Source: Acidobacteriota bacterium (GTDB lineage: Bacteria; Acidobacteriota; Blastocatellia; RBC074). From it: 64,000 nucleotides of DNA. The position numbers and the translations under genes were made by a program. Position 1 is the first letter of the stretch. Every line of letters starts with the position of its first letter. A model generated the notes under the pieces. The model saw only the letters and a program-made list of their open reading frames with translations. It searched no databases and had not been told where the DNA came from. Shown in pieces: positions 18,658 to 29,623 of the stretch. The DNA is taken from the NCBI GenBank assembly GCA_016196035.1, contig JACPYM010000104.1:36852-100851 (forward strand). The letters are read 5' to 3'.

Positions 18658-19410
18658 TTATAGGATGCGCCAATCCGTGATGACGCCACGCGCCACCAGC
18701 ATGATGTACAAGTCGGTCAACGCTACGGTGAAGACGCTGATCCAGCCATACAGCATGTGCCGTTCGTTCAGAAAGCTGGAGAGGCGCCAGGCTTTGTAGC
18801 GCGTCGCGCCCGCCACTTCGCAGGAGAAGCAGTCCAGCTTGCCCCCGATCAGATGGCGCAGCGAGTGACAGGAGAGTGTATAAGCCCCCAGATAAACAAC
18901 ATTGACCACCATGATCAAGGTGCCGACGCCAACGCCAAAACCATCGGCGAACCAGAAAGCCCGCAGCGCGTCGTAGGCCAGAATGGCGATGAAAATCAGG
19001 GCGAGGTAGAGGAAATAGCGATGCAGGTTTTGCAGGATGAAGGGAAACTTGCGTTCGCCCGAATAGCTGCCCGCGCCGCGCCCCGTGACTGCGCACGAGG
19101 GCGGCGTCAGAAAGAACGCGCGATAATAGGCTTTGCGGTAGTAATAGCAGGTCGAGCGAAAGCCCAGCGGCACCATCAAAATCAAAATCGCGGGCGAAAA
19201 CGGCCACCAACGCGGTTTGAACAACGGCGAATATAACGGCGAAAGGTACGGCCCCCATTCATAATGCGCCCCTTCAAACGCCCTGAACGTTGCATAAACA
19301 CCAAAGCCGCCCAGCACGAAGATGACCGGCAGCAGCTCCGTCCACCAGGCATCCCGCCGGAACGTTGCCCCAAAGCGGCGCGACTGCAAAGCAGTTCTCG
19401 ATTCAGCCAT
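18658..19410 (-). CDS. sdhC: Succinate dehydrogenase membrane anchor, mycobacterial Sdh1-like (locus 1)
   Basis: A 250-residue protein with about five transmembrane helices. It anchors the flavoprotein and iron-sulfur subunits and passes electrons to quinone. The start is the ATG preceded by GGAGGA five bases upstream. The segments RSTCYYYRKAYYRAFFLTPP, SCAV, FILQNLHRYFLYLALIF and SCHSLRHLIGGKLDCFSC place Cys and His residues at the membrane. The mycobacterial Sdh1 anchor is reported to hold a membrane-embedded Rieske-type cluster, so a similar cofactor is possible here. That is inference from sequence resemblance, not established. Confidence 0.8.
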   Translation of the reverse strand: MAESRTALQSRRFGATFRRDAWWTELLPVIFVLGGFGVYATFRAFEGAHYEWGPYLSPLYSPLFKPRWWPFSPAILILMVPLGFRSTCYYYRKAYYRAFFLTPPSCAVTGRGAGSYSGERKFPFILQNLHRYFLYLALIFIAILAYDALRAFWFADGFGVGVGTLIMVVNVVYLGAYTLSCHSLRHLIGGKLDCFSCEVAGATRYKAWRLSSFLNERHMLYGWISVFTVALTDLYIMLVARGVITDWRIL

Positions 19411-19608
19411 ACATTCCTCCGACGGCAAACTTGCAGACAGCCGTGCTTGCCATCCAGATCAACTAACACGTGGAATCACTGAAAAAACTACTGCTAACCA
19501 ACTTGTCGAAAGGCTGCCAGCGGCAGAACTGACGCTGGCGAAATTTGAATGAAAGCGCAAAAACGCGGCGTAGCATACGCTGGAACCCCAGAGGCGTCAA
19601 CGCGCGGT

Positions 19609-20493
19609 TCAATGGGCTGCGGCCAGCATCTGCACGAACGCGCGCGCCGCCGCGCTGAACACCCGGCCCCGCCGGTGAATGATACCGACGGCACGGGTAA
19701 AGGTGCCTTCGCTGAAATCGAGCTTGGTCAACAGCCCGCTTTTCACTTCGTTGACGACGGCGGTTTCGGGCAGGATCGAAAGGCCGATGCCGACCTCGAC
19801 CGAGCGTTTAATCGTCTCGATGTTGTCGAATTCCATCACCGTATTCACGCCGACTTTGTGTGTTTTGAAAATGCGGTCAATCGTCTTGCGCGTCGGAATG
19901 TCGCGCTCAAAGGCGATAAACTCTTCGCCACTGAGTTGCGTCAGGCTGACTTTGCGTTTGCGCGCGAGCAGATGTTCAGGACTGCAAACCAAAACCAGTT
20001 TGTCTTGCCGCAAGGGGATGACGGCGATGTTGGGGCGGCGTAAGGGCAACGCCACGATGCCGAAATCAATCGTGTTGTGCAGGCAGGCTTCATAGACCTT
20101 GTCGGTGCGGCTGTATTCGATGTGCACTTTGACCTGCGGATGCGCCTTCATGAACTGTTTGATGTAAGGCGGCAACTCGTGCAGCCCGATGCTATAGACC
20201 GTCGCCACTTTGACCGTTCCCGCAATCACCGCCGACTGCTCGCGCATACGCTCTTCCAACGCGCGAAAGCGTTCCAGCAACTCTTTGCATTCAGCGTAAA
20301 ACATTTGCCCGGCCTCGGTCAGCGCCACGCCTTTGCGCTGGCCACGCTCGATCAAGGGCCGGTCATAGCGCTTTTCGAGCACCTTGATTTGCTGGCTCAC
20401 GGCGGATTGGGAGACACGGTTGAGTTGCGCGGCTTTCGAGAAACTGCCGGTTTCGATGAGATCGCAAAAGGTTTTCAGAGTTTCGATGTGCAT
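19609..20493 (-). CDS. LysR-family transcriptional regulator
   Basis: A 294-residue protein with the LysR helix-turn-helix at residues 1-60 ([35 protein letters not shown]) and a two-lobed effector-binding domain after about residue 90 ([41 protein letters not shown]). It is encoded upstream of the locus 1 sdh genes on the same strand, about 200 bases away. LysR regulators usually act on adjacent genes, so control of one of the sdh loci is plausible but not shown. Confidence 0.9.
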   Translation of the reverse strand: MHIETLKTFCDLIETGSFSKAAQLNRVSQSAVSQQIKVLEKRYDRPLIERGQRKGVALTEAGQMFYAECKELLERFRALEERMREQSAVIAGTVKVATVYSIGLHELPPYIKQFMKAHPQVKVHIEYSRTDKVYEACLHNTIDFGIVALPLRRPNIAVIPLRQDKLVLVCSPEHLLARKRKVSLTQLSGEEFIAFERDIPTRKTIDRIFKTHKVGVNTVMEFDNIETIKRSVEVGIGLSILPETAVVNEVKSGLLTKLDFSEGTFTRAVGIIHRRGRVFSAAARAFVQMLAAAH

Positions 20494-20511
20494 CTAAGCG
20501 CAAAGACTGGA

Positions 20512-21270
20512 TTAGAGATCAAGCAGGCGCCGGTAATCGTGCATGGAATTGAGCAGGCAATCGGCGATGAAGTATTCGAACGAATCTGAGCGATCCGCGC
20601 TGACCCGTTTCATATGTTCGCGCTCCAGCACCTGCAAATACTCAACCCGGCGCAATGGTGGGATCAGCGCCAAAGGGTAATCGTCCTGTAGCAACGACAA
20701 ATTCAGCGCCAGACGCGCGGTGCGCCCGTTGCCGTCAATAAACGGATGTATCGTCACCAACTGCAGATGCAGCCAAGCGGCAAAGACCACGGGATGCCGC
20801 CGGGCGCGTTGTTTGGGCGCGCGCTCAAACAATCGGTGCATCAGTTTCGGCACCTGCCGGGGCGTAGGCAGTTTGAATTCACTGCCCGAAATCCAGACTT
20901 GCTGCTGGCGATAGACACCGGCCTGCGATTCATCCAGTTGGCGGTAAAACAAGCGGTGCAGTTCCCGCACATCCGCTTCGCCAATCTCCACGCCATGCGC
21001 CAAGTCCCGCATCCGATCATAGGCCGCCGCGTGGCCCACGGCTTCGAGGTGCTCGCGCAACGGTTTGCCGCTGACCGTCAAGCCGTCTTCGATCACCACT
21101 TTGGTTTCGATCTCCGTCAGGCTGTTGCCTTCGAGCGCGTTGCTGGTATAGGTCAGACCGACCCGAAAATAGTCACGCAGTTGTGCGACTTCGCCAGGCT
21201 GTAAGGGCCGCGCCCGCTGCAACCGCGCTTGCAACAGATCAATTTCTTTGAGCAGTTTTGCCAGTGTCAT
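20512..21270 (-). CDS. Fic-domain protein (AMP-transferase fold)
   Basis: A 252-residue protein with the full catalytic motif HPFIDGNGRTAR near residue 173, including the histidine and phosphate-binding residues. Near residue 42 is TYTSNALEGNSLT, which fits the inhibitory (S/T)xxxE(G/N) motif; its position before the catalytic core suggests a class II, self-inhibited Fic protein. Such enzymes transfer AMP or a related group from a nucleotide to target proteins. The start ATG has GAGGTG upstream. It is divergent from the second sdh locus and overlaps nothing. Confidence 0.9.
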   Translation of the reverse strand: MTLAKLLKEIDLLQARLQRARPLQPGEVAQLRDYFRVGLTYTSNALEGNSLTEIETKVVIEDGLTVSGKPLREHLEAVGHAAAYDRMRDLAHGVEIGEADVRELHRLFYRQLDESQAGVYRQQQVWISGSEFKLPTPRQVPKLMHRLFERAPKQRARRHPVVFAAWLHLQLVTIHPFIDGNGRTARLALNLSLLQDDYPLALIPPLRRVEYLQVLEREHMKRVSADRSDSFEYFIADCLLNSMHDYRRLLDL

Positions 21271-21428
21271 GGGTCACCTCGCTATACGGCCAGATTAGCA
21301 CAGCTTATACACAAGTTTAATCGAATGCATTTTACTCATTAGCTTGCGGCTGCTATCTTTCGCAACGTCACGATCTGTCGGTTATGAACAACTAAATTCA
21401 AGCACTTTTTCCGCGTTACGGAGGCAAG

Positions 21429-22152
21429 ATGGCTGCATCGTTAGAGAGCTTGCCAGCAAAGTCTACGCCCGGCTTGTTGCTGCGTCTGTGGCAATCCTCG
21501 TTGGGCAAAAAGTACGTGATGGCGCTCACCGGTTTGGGGCTGTACCTTTTTGTCATTATTCATTTGCTCGGCAACCTGCAAGTCTTTGCGGGGCCAACCA
21601 AAATCAATGAATACGCTCATACGTTAAAAGCCGCGCCGCCCGCCCGTGCTTTGGGGCGCGCGCAGCGGCCTGTTGACGCTGGTGTGGTTGCACATCATAG
21701 CCGCCATCCAATTGGCGCTGGCGAACCGCAAGGCGCGTCCGCAGACTTATGCCGTCGGCAAACCGGTCGCTTCCACCTTTGCGCAACGCACGATGGTGGT
21801 CAGTGGTTTGCTGTTGCTGGCATTCATCCTGTTCCACCTCTCGCACTTCACGCTAGGCTGGATCAATCCGCAGTATCTGGAGTTTCACGATCCTATTACG
21901 GGCTATCATGACGTGCGGCGCATGATGATCGAAGGCTTCTCCAACCCGCTCGTTGCGGTCTTTTACATCGTCTCGATGGGCTTGCTCTTGCTGCATCTGA
22001 GCCACGGTGTGAGCAGCACCTTTCAATCGCTGGGCCTGCGCAGCAAAAAGACCTTCGGCTTTTTTGACAAGCTTGCAAAGGTTTCGGGCTTGTTGTTGTT
22101 CCTGGGCAACAGTGCAGTTGTAGTGGCGATTCTGCTGAGATTGATAACATGA
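21429..22152 (+). pseudogene. sdhC: Succinate dehydrogenase cytochrome b subunit, type B, with a frameshift
   Basis: Two overlapping frames together spell one diheme cytochrome b of the Bacteroidetes/Bacillus type. The first (from 21429, after GGAGG) gives [20 protein letters not shown] and stays sensible to [14 protein letters not shown]. The second picks up at [20 protein letters not shown] and runs to 22152. Heme-ligand histidines are present in [24 protein letters not shown] and LHLSHGVSS. Removing one C from the run at about 21636-21645 restores a continuous protein of about 240 residues. It is either a real inactivating insertion or a base-calling error; I cannot tell which. Confidence 0.8.
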
Positions 22153-22179
22153 CCGCATCCAAACAAGGAGCAGTAACTT

Positions 22180-22389
22180 ATGAAACTCAAGATTCTCATA
22201 CATCCTGCTGATGAAGGCGGTTTTTGGGCGGAAGTGCCTGCTTTGCCAGGCTGTGTTTCCGAAGGAGACACCTTGGCGGAAACGCTGGCGAATATCCGCG
22301 AAGCTGCACAAGGCTGGCTGGCTGTGGCGGCTGATCGCATCTTGGCCGCGCCCCTACCGCAAACCCAAGTGATGGAGATCGAACTATGA
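22180..22389 (+). CDS. hicB: HicB-family antitoxin
   Basis: A 69-residue protein with the partial RNase H-like HicB fold: KILIHPADEGGFWAEVPALP, GCVSEGDTLAETLANIREA. It normally binds and neutralises the HicA mRNA interferase and may autoregulate. The start ATG has AGGAG at good spacing. It begins 27 bases after the cytochrome b stop and overlaps hicA by four bases (ATGA), so both are embedded in the sdh operon. Confidence 0.93.
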   Translation: MKLKILIHPADEGGFWAEVPALPGCVSEGDTLAETLANIREAAQGWLAVAADRILAAPLPQTQVMEIEL

Positions 22390-22592
22390 AGGTCGTATCC
22401 GGCAAGCGCTTGTGCCAGATTTTGGAACGAGCGGGCTGGATTCTACAGCGTGTGCAAGGCAGTCATCACATCTACACTCACCCGACCAATCCGGCAATCC
22501 TCACCGTGCCCGTGCATGGGAATCGCGATTTGAAAAGAGGAATTTTGCATAGCTTGATGAAAGAAGCGGGACTTACCGAAGCTGATCTATAA
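22386..22592 (+). CDS. hicA: HicA-family toxin (mRNA interferase)
   Basis: A 68-residue double-stranded-RNA-binding-fold toxin: [20 protein letters not shown], then GSHHIYTHP, where the first His is the expected catalytic residue, and [20 protein letters not shown]. It cleaves mRNA when not bound by HicB. The order hicB-hicA is reversed from the name but common. It ends 10 bases before the start of sdhA. Confidence 0.93.
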   Translation: MKVVSGKRLCQILERAGWILQRVQGSHHIYTHPTNPAILTVPVHGNRDLKRGILHSLMKEAGLTEADL

Positions 22593-22602
22593 CGAATCTA
22601 CA

Positions 22603-24519
<1,917 letters not shown>

Positions 24520-24528
24520 ATCCCTGGC

Positions 24529-24653
24529 CCCTGGGTACGCATCGCTTCCAGCGTGCAGACTTGGCGTCAGACGGAACCGTGCCGGAGGGATGCCCTTTCA
24601 GCATCAATCCATCTGATTTGACGCAGCATGCTGGGAAGCGTGCGTACCCAGGG
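24529..24653. repeat. Family B inverted-repeat element between sdhA and sdhB (locus 2)
   Basis: The ends CCCTGGGTACGCATCGCTTC and AAGCGTGCGTACCCAGGG are inverted relatives of the 38-bp arms at 14420-14542, but with more mismatches inside. The element lies 9 bases after the sdhA stop. Confidence 0.8.
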
Positions 24654-24666
24654 TTTCCAGGTAAGT

Positions 24667-24856
24667 TAGCAACCGGCCCACGGCCGTCGGTTTATCCGGC
24701 AACTGGACACTGCCGGGAGTAACTGGACTACTAGCTTGGGCCGCCGGTGCGCGGGCCGGTTGCTATTGAACTTTCCACACGAAGTAACACAAGGGTAACA
24801 CGAGGGTAACACGAAGTTACTTTCCACTCTTCGTGCTACCTTCGTGTTACTTCGTG
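24667..24856. repeat. Two further hairpins in the 5' region of sdhB (locus 2)
   Basis: Arms 24667-24679 and 24753-24765 are perfect 13-base inverted repeats (TAGCAACCGGCCC). Arms starting at 24778 (CACGAAGTAACACAAGG) and ending at 24856 pair with one mismatch; between them GTAACACGAGG-like units recur. Together with the family B element they fill the 359 bases between sdhA and sdhB. They could form a structured leader or be decayed mobile palindromes. Confidence 0.7.
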
Positions 24857-24878
24857 GGCAACTCATCAATAACACAAA

Positions 24879-25631
24879 ATGAAACTGAAACTTCGCGTCT
24901 GGCGGCAAAAGAACGCCAACACCACAGGCCAATTCGTAGAGTACGACGCCCCGCACATCAGCCCCGACATGTCCTTTTTGGAGATGCTCGATGTCGTCAA
25001 CGAAGACCTCATCAAACGCGGCGAAGAGCAGATCGCCTTTGACCACGATTGCCGCGAGGGCATCTGCGGCGCGTGCAGCCTGGTCATCAACGGCACGCCG
25101 CACGGCCCGTTGCAAGAAACCACCACCTGCCAATTGCACATGCGCACGTTCAAAGACGGCGACACCATCACCATCGAACCCTGGCGCGCCGCGCCCTTCC
25201 CCGTCATCAAAGACTTGGTCGTAGATCGCGCGGCCTTTGATCGCCTGATCCAATCCGGCGGCTACGTCTCGGTCTCGACCGGCGGCACACCAGACGGCAA
25301 CGCGCTGCCCATTCCCAAAGAAGATTCCGACAAGGCGATGGACGCCGCACAATGCATCGGCTGCGGCGCGTGTGTGGCGGCCTGCAAGAACGCTTCGGCG
25401 ATGTTGTTTGTGGCAGCGAAGGTTTCGCATCTGGCCTTGCTACCGCAGGGGCAAGTCGAACGCGAACGCCGCGTACTGAACATGGTTACGCAAATGGATG
25501 CGGAAGGCTTCGGCAATTGCACCAACATCGGTTCGTGCGAAGCGGCCTGCCCGAAAGGCATCACGCTGGACAACATTGCGCGGATGAATCGGGAGTATTG
25601 GCGGGCGCTGTTCAAGAGCAAGCTGGCCTAA
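24879..25631 (+). CDS. sdhB: Succinate dehydrogenase/fumarate reductase iron-sulfur subunit, type B (locus 2)
   Basis: A 250-residue protein. The [2Fe-2S] ligands are in [20 protein letters not shown] with a further Cys in TTTCQLH. The second domain has [13 protein letters not shown] and [15 protein letters not shown] for the other clusters. It functions with the locus 2 flavoprotein and the diheme cytochrome b. It is separated from sdhA by 359 bases of palindromic DNA, so it may have its own promoter. The last 153 bases recur at 29077-29229. A strong terminator follows the stop. Confidence 0.95.
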   Translation: MKLKLRVWRQKNANTTGQFVEYDAPHISPDMSFLEMLDVVNEDLIKRGEEQIAFDHDCREGICGACSLVINGTPHGPLQETTTCQLHMRTFKDGDTITIEPWRAAPFPVIKDLVVDRAAFDRLIQSGGYVSVSTGGTPDGNALPIPKEDSDKAMDAAQCIGCGACVAACKNASAMLFVAAKVSHLALLPQGQVERERRVLNMVTQMDAEGFGNCTNIGSCEAACPKGITLDNIARMNREYWRALFKSKLA

Positions 25632-25653
25632 CGTCACGGGCCAAGGCAAAGCC

Positions 25654-25700
25654 GGAAAAGCCGGAAGAACGCGCGAGCTTCTTCCGGCTTTTCCGTTTTC
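25654..25700 (+). terminator. Rho-independent terminator after sdhB
   Basis: GGAAAAGCCGGAAGAA (25654-25669) pairs perfectly with TTCTTCCGGCTTTTCC (25679-25694) over 16 bases with a 9-base loop, followed by GTTTTC. It lies 22 bases after the sdhB stop. Confidence 0.75.
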
Positions 25701-25708
25701 ATCGCTTT

Positions 25709-25751
25709 CTTCCTCTGGCAGAGTTCAATGCCTGAACTCTGCCAGAGGAAG
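25709..25751. terminator. Perfect 19-bp hairpin between convergent genes
   Basis: Arms 25709-25727 and 25733-25751 (CTTCCTCTGGCAGAGTTCA and its complement) enclose a five-base loop. It lies between the sdhB terminator and the convergent FG-GAP gene and could serve that gene on the minus strand, although no T-run follows. Confidence 0.55.
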
Positions 25752-25779
25752 TTGTGGAACCGTGCGGCTTATTTACTGC

Positions 25780-28700
25780 TTATTGATAGTAAAGCCTCCC
25801 CTTGATGTGACAATCACCGCCATTGGCGTCATTTTCGCGGCAGCCAAAGGAAAGGCGGGTCAGCCCATTGATGCCGCTGACCGCAGCCTGACCGCTGTGT
25901 ATGCTGGTGTCGCCGAGCGTACAGCTTCCCTCCGACACATTATCCGAAGCGCGCAGCACCTTGACGAAGTTGGCGGAGACACCGCCCAGGTCAGTCGCAG
26001 AGACCGTGCCGAACTCCAGGTTGCAGGCGGCCTTGGCCCCGATGATCGTCTTACCCACCGGGCTGAAAGCCGTTCTCTGGCAGCCGGCGTTGCTGTTGTT
26101 TGCCTGACACTCGAAATCAACAGAGCCTACCGGACGGCAGGTGGAATCGCTTGTTTGGGTGAGCACGCCGTCGTGACAGGTATAGCGGTAGCCGGTGCAG
26201 AGCGGTTCGCCGTTGGCATTACTGAAGAGGTTGATGAATTCCCCGTCCCGGATGAAGTCCTTCTGATAGCCGTTGCTGATATAGCAACCAGCCTTGCGCT
26301 CAATCTCCGCCGTAACAGTCTCGTTGTAGTTGATGTAGTTGGGCGTATTGATCTCGGGATGGCCGACCCGAATCATGCCCTGCCTGACGCCGATCACCAT
26401 GCCGGTGATCGGGTGGCGCAAGATCACGTCGCTGACCGGCAGCTTGTAAATCTGGTTCTGCATCACGACGTTGAACTGCGCATTGTCGAAGAAGTTGTCG
26501 GGGCAGGTGTACGTCTTAGTGCTTTTGCCGTTGCGCGAGGCCACGAAGATCGCGGGGTTATCACCATCATACTTGTCATAGTAGAAGACGTTGTTGACGA
26601 TGGTGTTGTGGCTGGGCGTCCCACGGCGGGCCACACCCATTTCGCCACAGTTGCGATAGAGGTAGATACCGCCGTTTTCGAGGGAGGAGAAGAAGTTGTT
26701 GACGATGGTGTTATAGCTGGAGCCGTCAATGGCCATCACTTCACGCTTCGGACGATCCTCCTGAGTATTGGCCTCGATGCGGTTGTTGCGGAAGGTGTTG
26801 TGATAAGACAAGTCGTCCAGATAAATATTCGGGCCGTCGGAGCTGCCATTGATCTTGGAGTTGAGCAGTTGGAAATAGCTGACGCCTGTGAAGAGATAGA
26901 GGGGAACGCATTGCGGTGAATGGTTATCGCACCTCACCCCGGTGATGGTCACATTGTCGAAGACAATGTTGCGCGGCGCGTTGTTGCGGGCGAGCGTCAC
27001 AAAATCGTCCCTAGTTGTCTCTACGCCCTCAATGCCTAAGAGGCCCACGGAGCCGCTGATCTTGCAGTTGCGGAGCCTGATGTTCTCCGGGTGTTCCCAG
27101 TGCAAGCCGGTTGCATCCAACCGCTTAGAGATGATTTCCACCATATTCCGCGCATCGGCTGGTTTATAGTTGGGCTGGCCGCTGCCACCATCAATGGTTG
27201 CGCCGTTGCCCTCCACCGTCACGCCGGACGCCCGCGCGCCCTCGAAGATAAGGCGTTTGGTGATGACATCGCTGCTGCGCAGCGTCAGGGAACAGTCAAT
27301 GAATACAAAAGCAGGCTCGAAAGAGCCATCGTGCCGTAACGCGCCGGCCCGGGCGCGCACCTCAGCGATCTTTTCCTCGCTGCACGGCGGCTTGGGGGCT
27401 ATCTGTACCTCTGGCAGTGTCGCCGGATCTACGCCAATACTCCCAAGCGTAGACGCTGAAGTTGTTTGGCTGGTGCTGCGCACATTGGCCGGCCCTGGCG
27501 GCGGAACGTCGAGCGAACGAACCACTACAATGCTGTTTTGATCGAACGCGATGACATCGTGCTTTCCATCACCGTCAACGTCGCCGACCAAACGCGGGTA
27601 AAAATCAGTCAAGACATCGGGGGCCGCATTCCACGGGAACCCGCTCTCGGCAACCAGATCACGCAGCACGCCCCGCACAGGCGTGAACCCAGTCGGGCCG
27701 CCCAGCGCGCGGTAAACCGCATCGTCGCCAAAGCCCACAATGTCTTGATAACCGTCGCCGTTAAGGTCGGTCACGAAGCGCGGATGCGCGCCGACTTGCC
27801 AACCCTGGTTGCAGCCAAAGCCGGCCAGCACGAACTGCGCCGCCGCAAAACCGCCGTCGCCCGCCGAAGGCGCAATCCACACGCCGTCATTGCCGAAGGC
27901 CACAATGTCCTGCCTGCCGTCGCCGTTGATGTCCGCCAGCAAACGAGGATGGCGCTCCACACGCCAGCCACCCGCGACATAGCCAAAGTCCGCCAGCACG
28001 AGTTGCGCCGGGCCGAAGCCGTTGCCTGTCGAGAGCGCCGTCCACACGCCGTCGTTGCCAAAGCCGATGATGTCCTGACGGCCATCGCCGTTCAGGTCGG
28101 CGGTCGTGCGAACGTGCAGCGCCGGCGTCCAGCCTTGGTTGAAGCCGAACGCGGACAGCGCGAGAACCGGCGCGTTGAAATAACCGCCGGGCGTAGCCAG
28201 TGACAGCCACACGCCGTCATCGCCGAAACCGACGATGTCTTTGCATCCATCGCCATTCACGTCGGCCAGCAACCGGACGTGGCGGTCAACACGCCAACCC
28301 TGGTTGTAGCCGAAGCCCGCGCTGACGAAGGTCGCCGGCCCAAAACCTGAGGCGGTCGAGAGTGCGCGGTAAACGCCCGCGTCGCCGAAACCGACAATGT
28401 CTTCCAGCTTGTCGCCGTTGATGTCGCCCAGCGCACGCACATGCTTCGCCGTGCGCCAGCCGCTCAGGTAGCCGAAATCCGCCAGCACAAAGGCCGGGCT
28501 GAAGCTCTGCCCGGTGGACGTGGCGAGCCACACGCCGTCTCTGCCAAAGCCCACCATGTCCTGGCGTTTATCGCCATTGACGTCGGCCAGCATGCGCGGG
28601 TGCTCAGAGTCCCACCCTTGCCCGGTGGTGAGTTCCCGCGCCCACGTTTGGGGCGCGGAAAAGGACTGCTCCGGCGCCGTTGCGCCAACCAATTGGCCCT

Positions 28701-28842
28701 GCACGGGAGGAATCGTGGGCAGGGCGCGTTGTGCCGTGACGGTCGTTTGCGGCAGGCAGAGCCACGTTGCGCCCAACAGCAGCGTGGCCGGCAGCAGCCA
28801 ATTGATAGGGTTGATCCTTCGGCTTGTTTTCCAGATTTTCAT
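25780..28842 (-). CDS. Exported FG-GAP/VCBS-repeat protein fused to a right-handed beta-helix
   Basis: A 1020-residue protein. The start ATG has GAGGG nine bases upstream; an in-frame upstream ATG is possible. A signal-anchor or signal peptide (NWLLPATLLLGATWLCLP) leads into about seven FG-GAP-type repeats, each with a calcium-binding-like DxNGDxxxDxVGFG loop (for example DVNGDKRQDMVGFG, DINGDKLEDIVGFG). From about residue 490 to 800 the sequence has the short Asn/Ile-rich rungs of a parallel beta-helix (NIVFDNVTITG, NTIVNNFFSS, NTIVNNVFYY). The C-terminal 150 residues are Cys-containing and unrecognised. Probably a secreted or surface polysaccharide-interacting protein. Confidence 0.8.
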   Translation of the reverse strand: MKIWKTSRRINPINWLLPATLLLGATWLCLPQTTVTAQRALPTIPPVQGQLVGATAPEQSFSAPQTWARELTTGQGWDSEHPRMLADVNGDKRQDMVGFGRDGVWLATSTGQSFSPAFVLADFGYLSGWRTAKHVRALGDINGDKLEDIVGFGDAGVYRALSTASGFGPATFVSAGFGYNQGWRVDRHVRLLADVNGDGCKDIVGFGDDGVWLSLATPGGYFNAPVLALSAFGFNQGWTPALHVRTTADLNGDGRQDIIGFGNDGVWTALSTGNGFGPAQLVLADFGYVAGGWRVERHPRLLADINGDGRQDIVAFGNDGVWIAPSAGDGGFAAAQFVLAGFGCNQGWQVGAHPRFVTDLNGDGYQDIVGFGDDAVYRALGGPTGFTPVRGVLRDLVAESGFPWNAAPDVLTDFYPRLVGDVDGDGKHDVIAFDQNSIVVVRSLDVPPPGPANVRSTSQTTSASTLGSIGVDPATLPEVQIAPKPPCSEEKIAEVRARAGALRHDGSFEPAFVFIDCSLTLRSSDVITKRLIFEGARASGVTVEGNGATIDGGSGQPNYKPADARNMVEIISKRLDATGLHWEHPENIRLRNCKISGSVGLLGIEGVETTRDDFVTLARNNAPRNIVFDNVTITGVRCDNHSPQCVPLYLFTGVSYFQLLNSKINGSSDGPNIYLDDLSYHNTFRNNRIEANTQEDRPKREVMAIDGSSYNTIVNNFFSSLENGGIYLYRNCGEMGVARRGTPSHNTIVNNVFYYDKYDGDNPAIFVASRNGKSTKTYTCPDNFFDNAQFNVVMQNQIYKLPVSDVILRHPITGMVIGVRQGMIRVGHPEINTPNYINYNETVTAEIERKAGCYISNGYQKDFIRDGEFINLFSNANGEPLCTGYRYTCHDGVLTQTSDSTCRPVGSVDFECQANNSNAGCQRTAFSPVGKTIIGAKAACNLEFGTVSATDLGGVSANFVKVLRASDNVSEGSCTLGDTSIHSGQAAVSGINGLTRLSFGCRENDANGGDCHIKGRLYYQ

Positions 28843-29076
28843 CTTCGTACCCTCGTTCGTCATTTGTCATGCGCTTTGTGGAAGCGCGTTGCTACTCCGC
28901 CAAGCAGTATGGTGAAAGACACGGCGGCTGGCTGTTACAATGATCACAACAACAGCCCGTCGAGGCCGTTCCCTATTCCGCTACAAATGAATTCCTGGTA
29001 CGCACGCTGCACCGCGCACAGGCCTAGTGTGTGACGGATCGCTGACTAAGGGCGCTCTTTCAGCAGCGGCGCAGCT

Positions 29077-29231
29077 TGAACATGGTTACGCAAATGGAGG
29101 CGAAAGGCTTCGGCAATTGCACCAACATCGGTTCGTGCGCAGCGGCCTGCCCGAAAGGCATCACACTGGACAACATCGCGCGGATGAATCGGGAGTATTG
29201 GCGGGCGTTGTTTAAGAGCAAGCTGGCCTGA
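29077..29231 (+). pseudogene. Duplicated 3' fragment of sdhB
   Basis: Bases 29077-29229 match sdhB 25477-25629 with 7 differences in 153 positions. The reading frame is kept to a TGA stop and encodes the last 50 residues of SdhB, with Asp-to-Glu, Glu-to-Lys and Glu-to-Ala changes. No start or N-terminal part precedes it. Similarity stops sharply on both sides. It is a gene fragment, not a functional gene. Confidence 0.9.
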
Positions 29232-29269
29232 GTCGCGCCCAATCTTGCCAAGTAGAAATTCAACGAAAA

Positions 29270-29506
29270 GCCCTGAAAGGGCGAAATTCAATAGCCGGGG
29301 CAAGCGGAGCGTCGCCCCCAGTGACACCGCGAAAAAGCGTCACGCCCTGAAAGGGCGAGATTCAATAGCCGGGGGCAAGCGGAGCGCCACCCCCGGTGAC
29401 ACCGCGAAAAAGCGTCACGCCCTGAAAGGGCGAAATTCAATAGCCGGGGGCAAGCGGAGCGTCGCCCCCGGTATCAGCCGGAAAGATTCAAGCCCTGAAG
29501 GGGCGT
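29270..29506. repeat. Tandem repeat, about 3 units of 73-75 bp
   Basis: Units begin with GCCCTGAAAGGGCG at 29270, 29344 and 29419, with a final partial unit at 29492 (GCCCTGAAGGGGCG). Each includes ATTCAATAGCCGGGG and AAGCGGAGCG, then GTGACACCGCGAAAAAGCGT. Related single units occur near 29527-29610 in inverted form and in the element at 63713-63992. There are no unique spacers, so this is not a CRISPR array. Confidence 0.85.
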
Positions 29507-29623
29507 AATTGCACGTTGGATTGCGCCCTTTCAGGGCTTGATGTTTTTGGGTGACTTCTCCCGTGGGCGTTGCCCACGGCTATTGGATTACGCCCTTTCA
29601 GGGCTTTCAGAACCGTCTGCGCT

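Noticed and set aside
25476..29231. Classical transposon target duplication around the FG-GAP gene
   Set aside because: The repeated sdhB segment is 153 bp with about 5 percent divergence and no terminal inverted repeats, unlike a target-site duplication.
29270..29506. Possible CRISPR array
   Set aside because: Units are 73-75 bp repeated almost whole, with no unique spacers and no cas genes.
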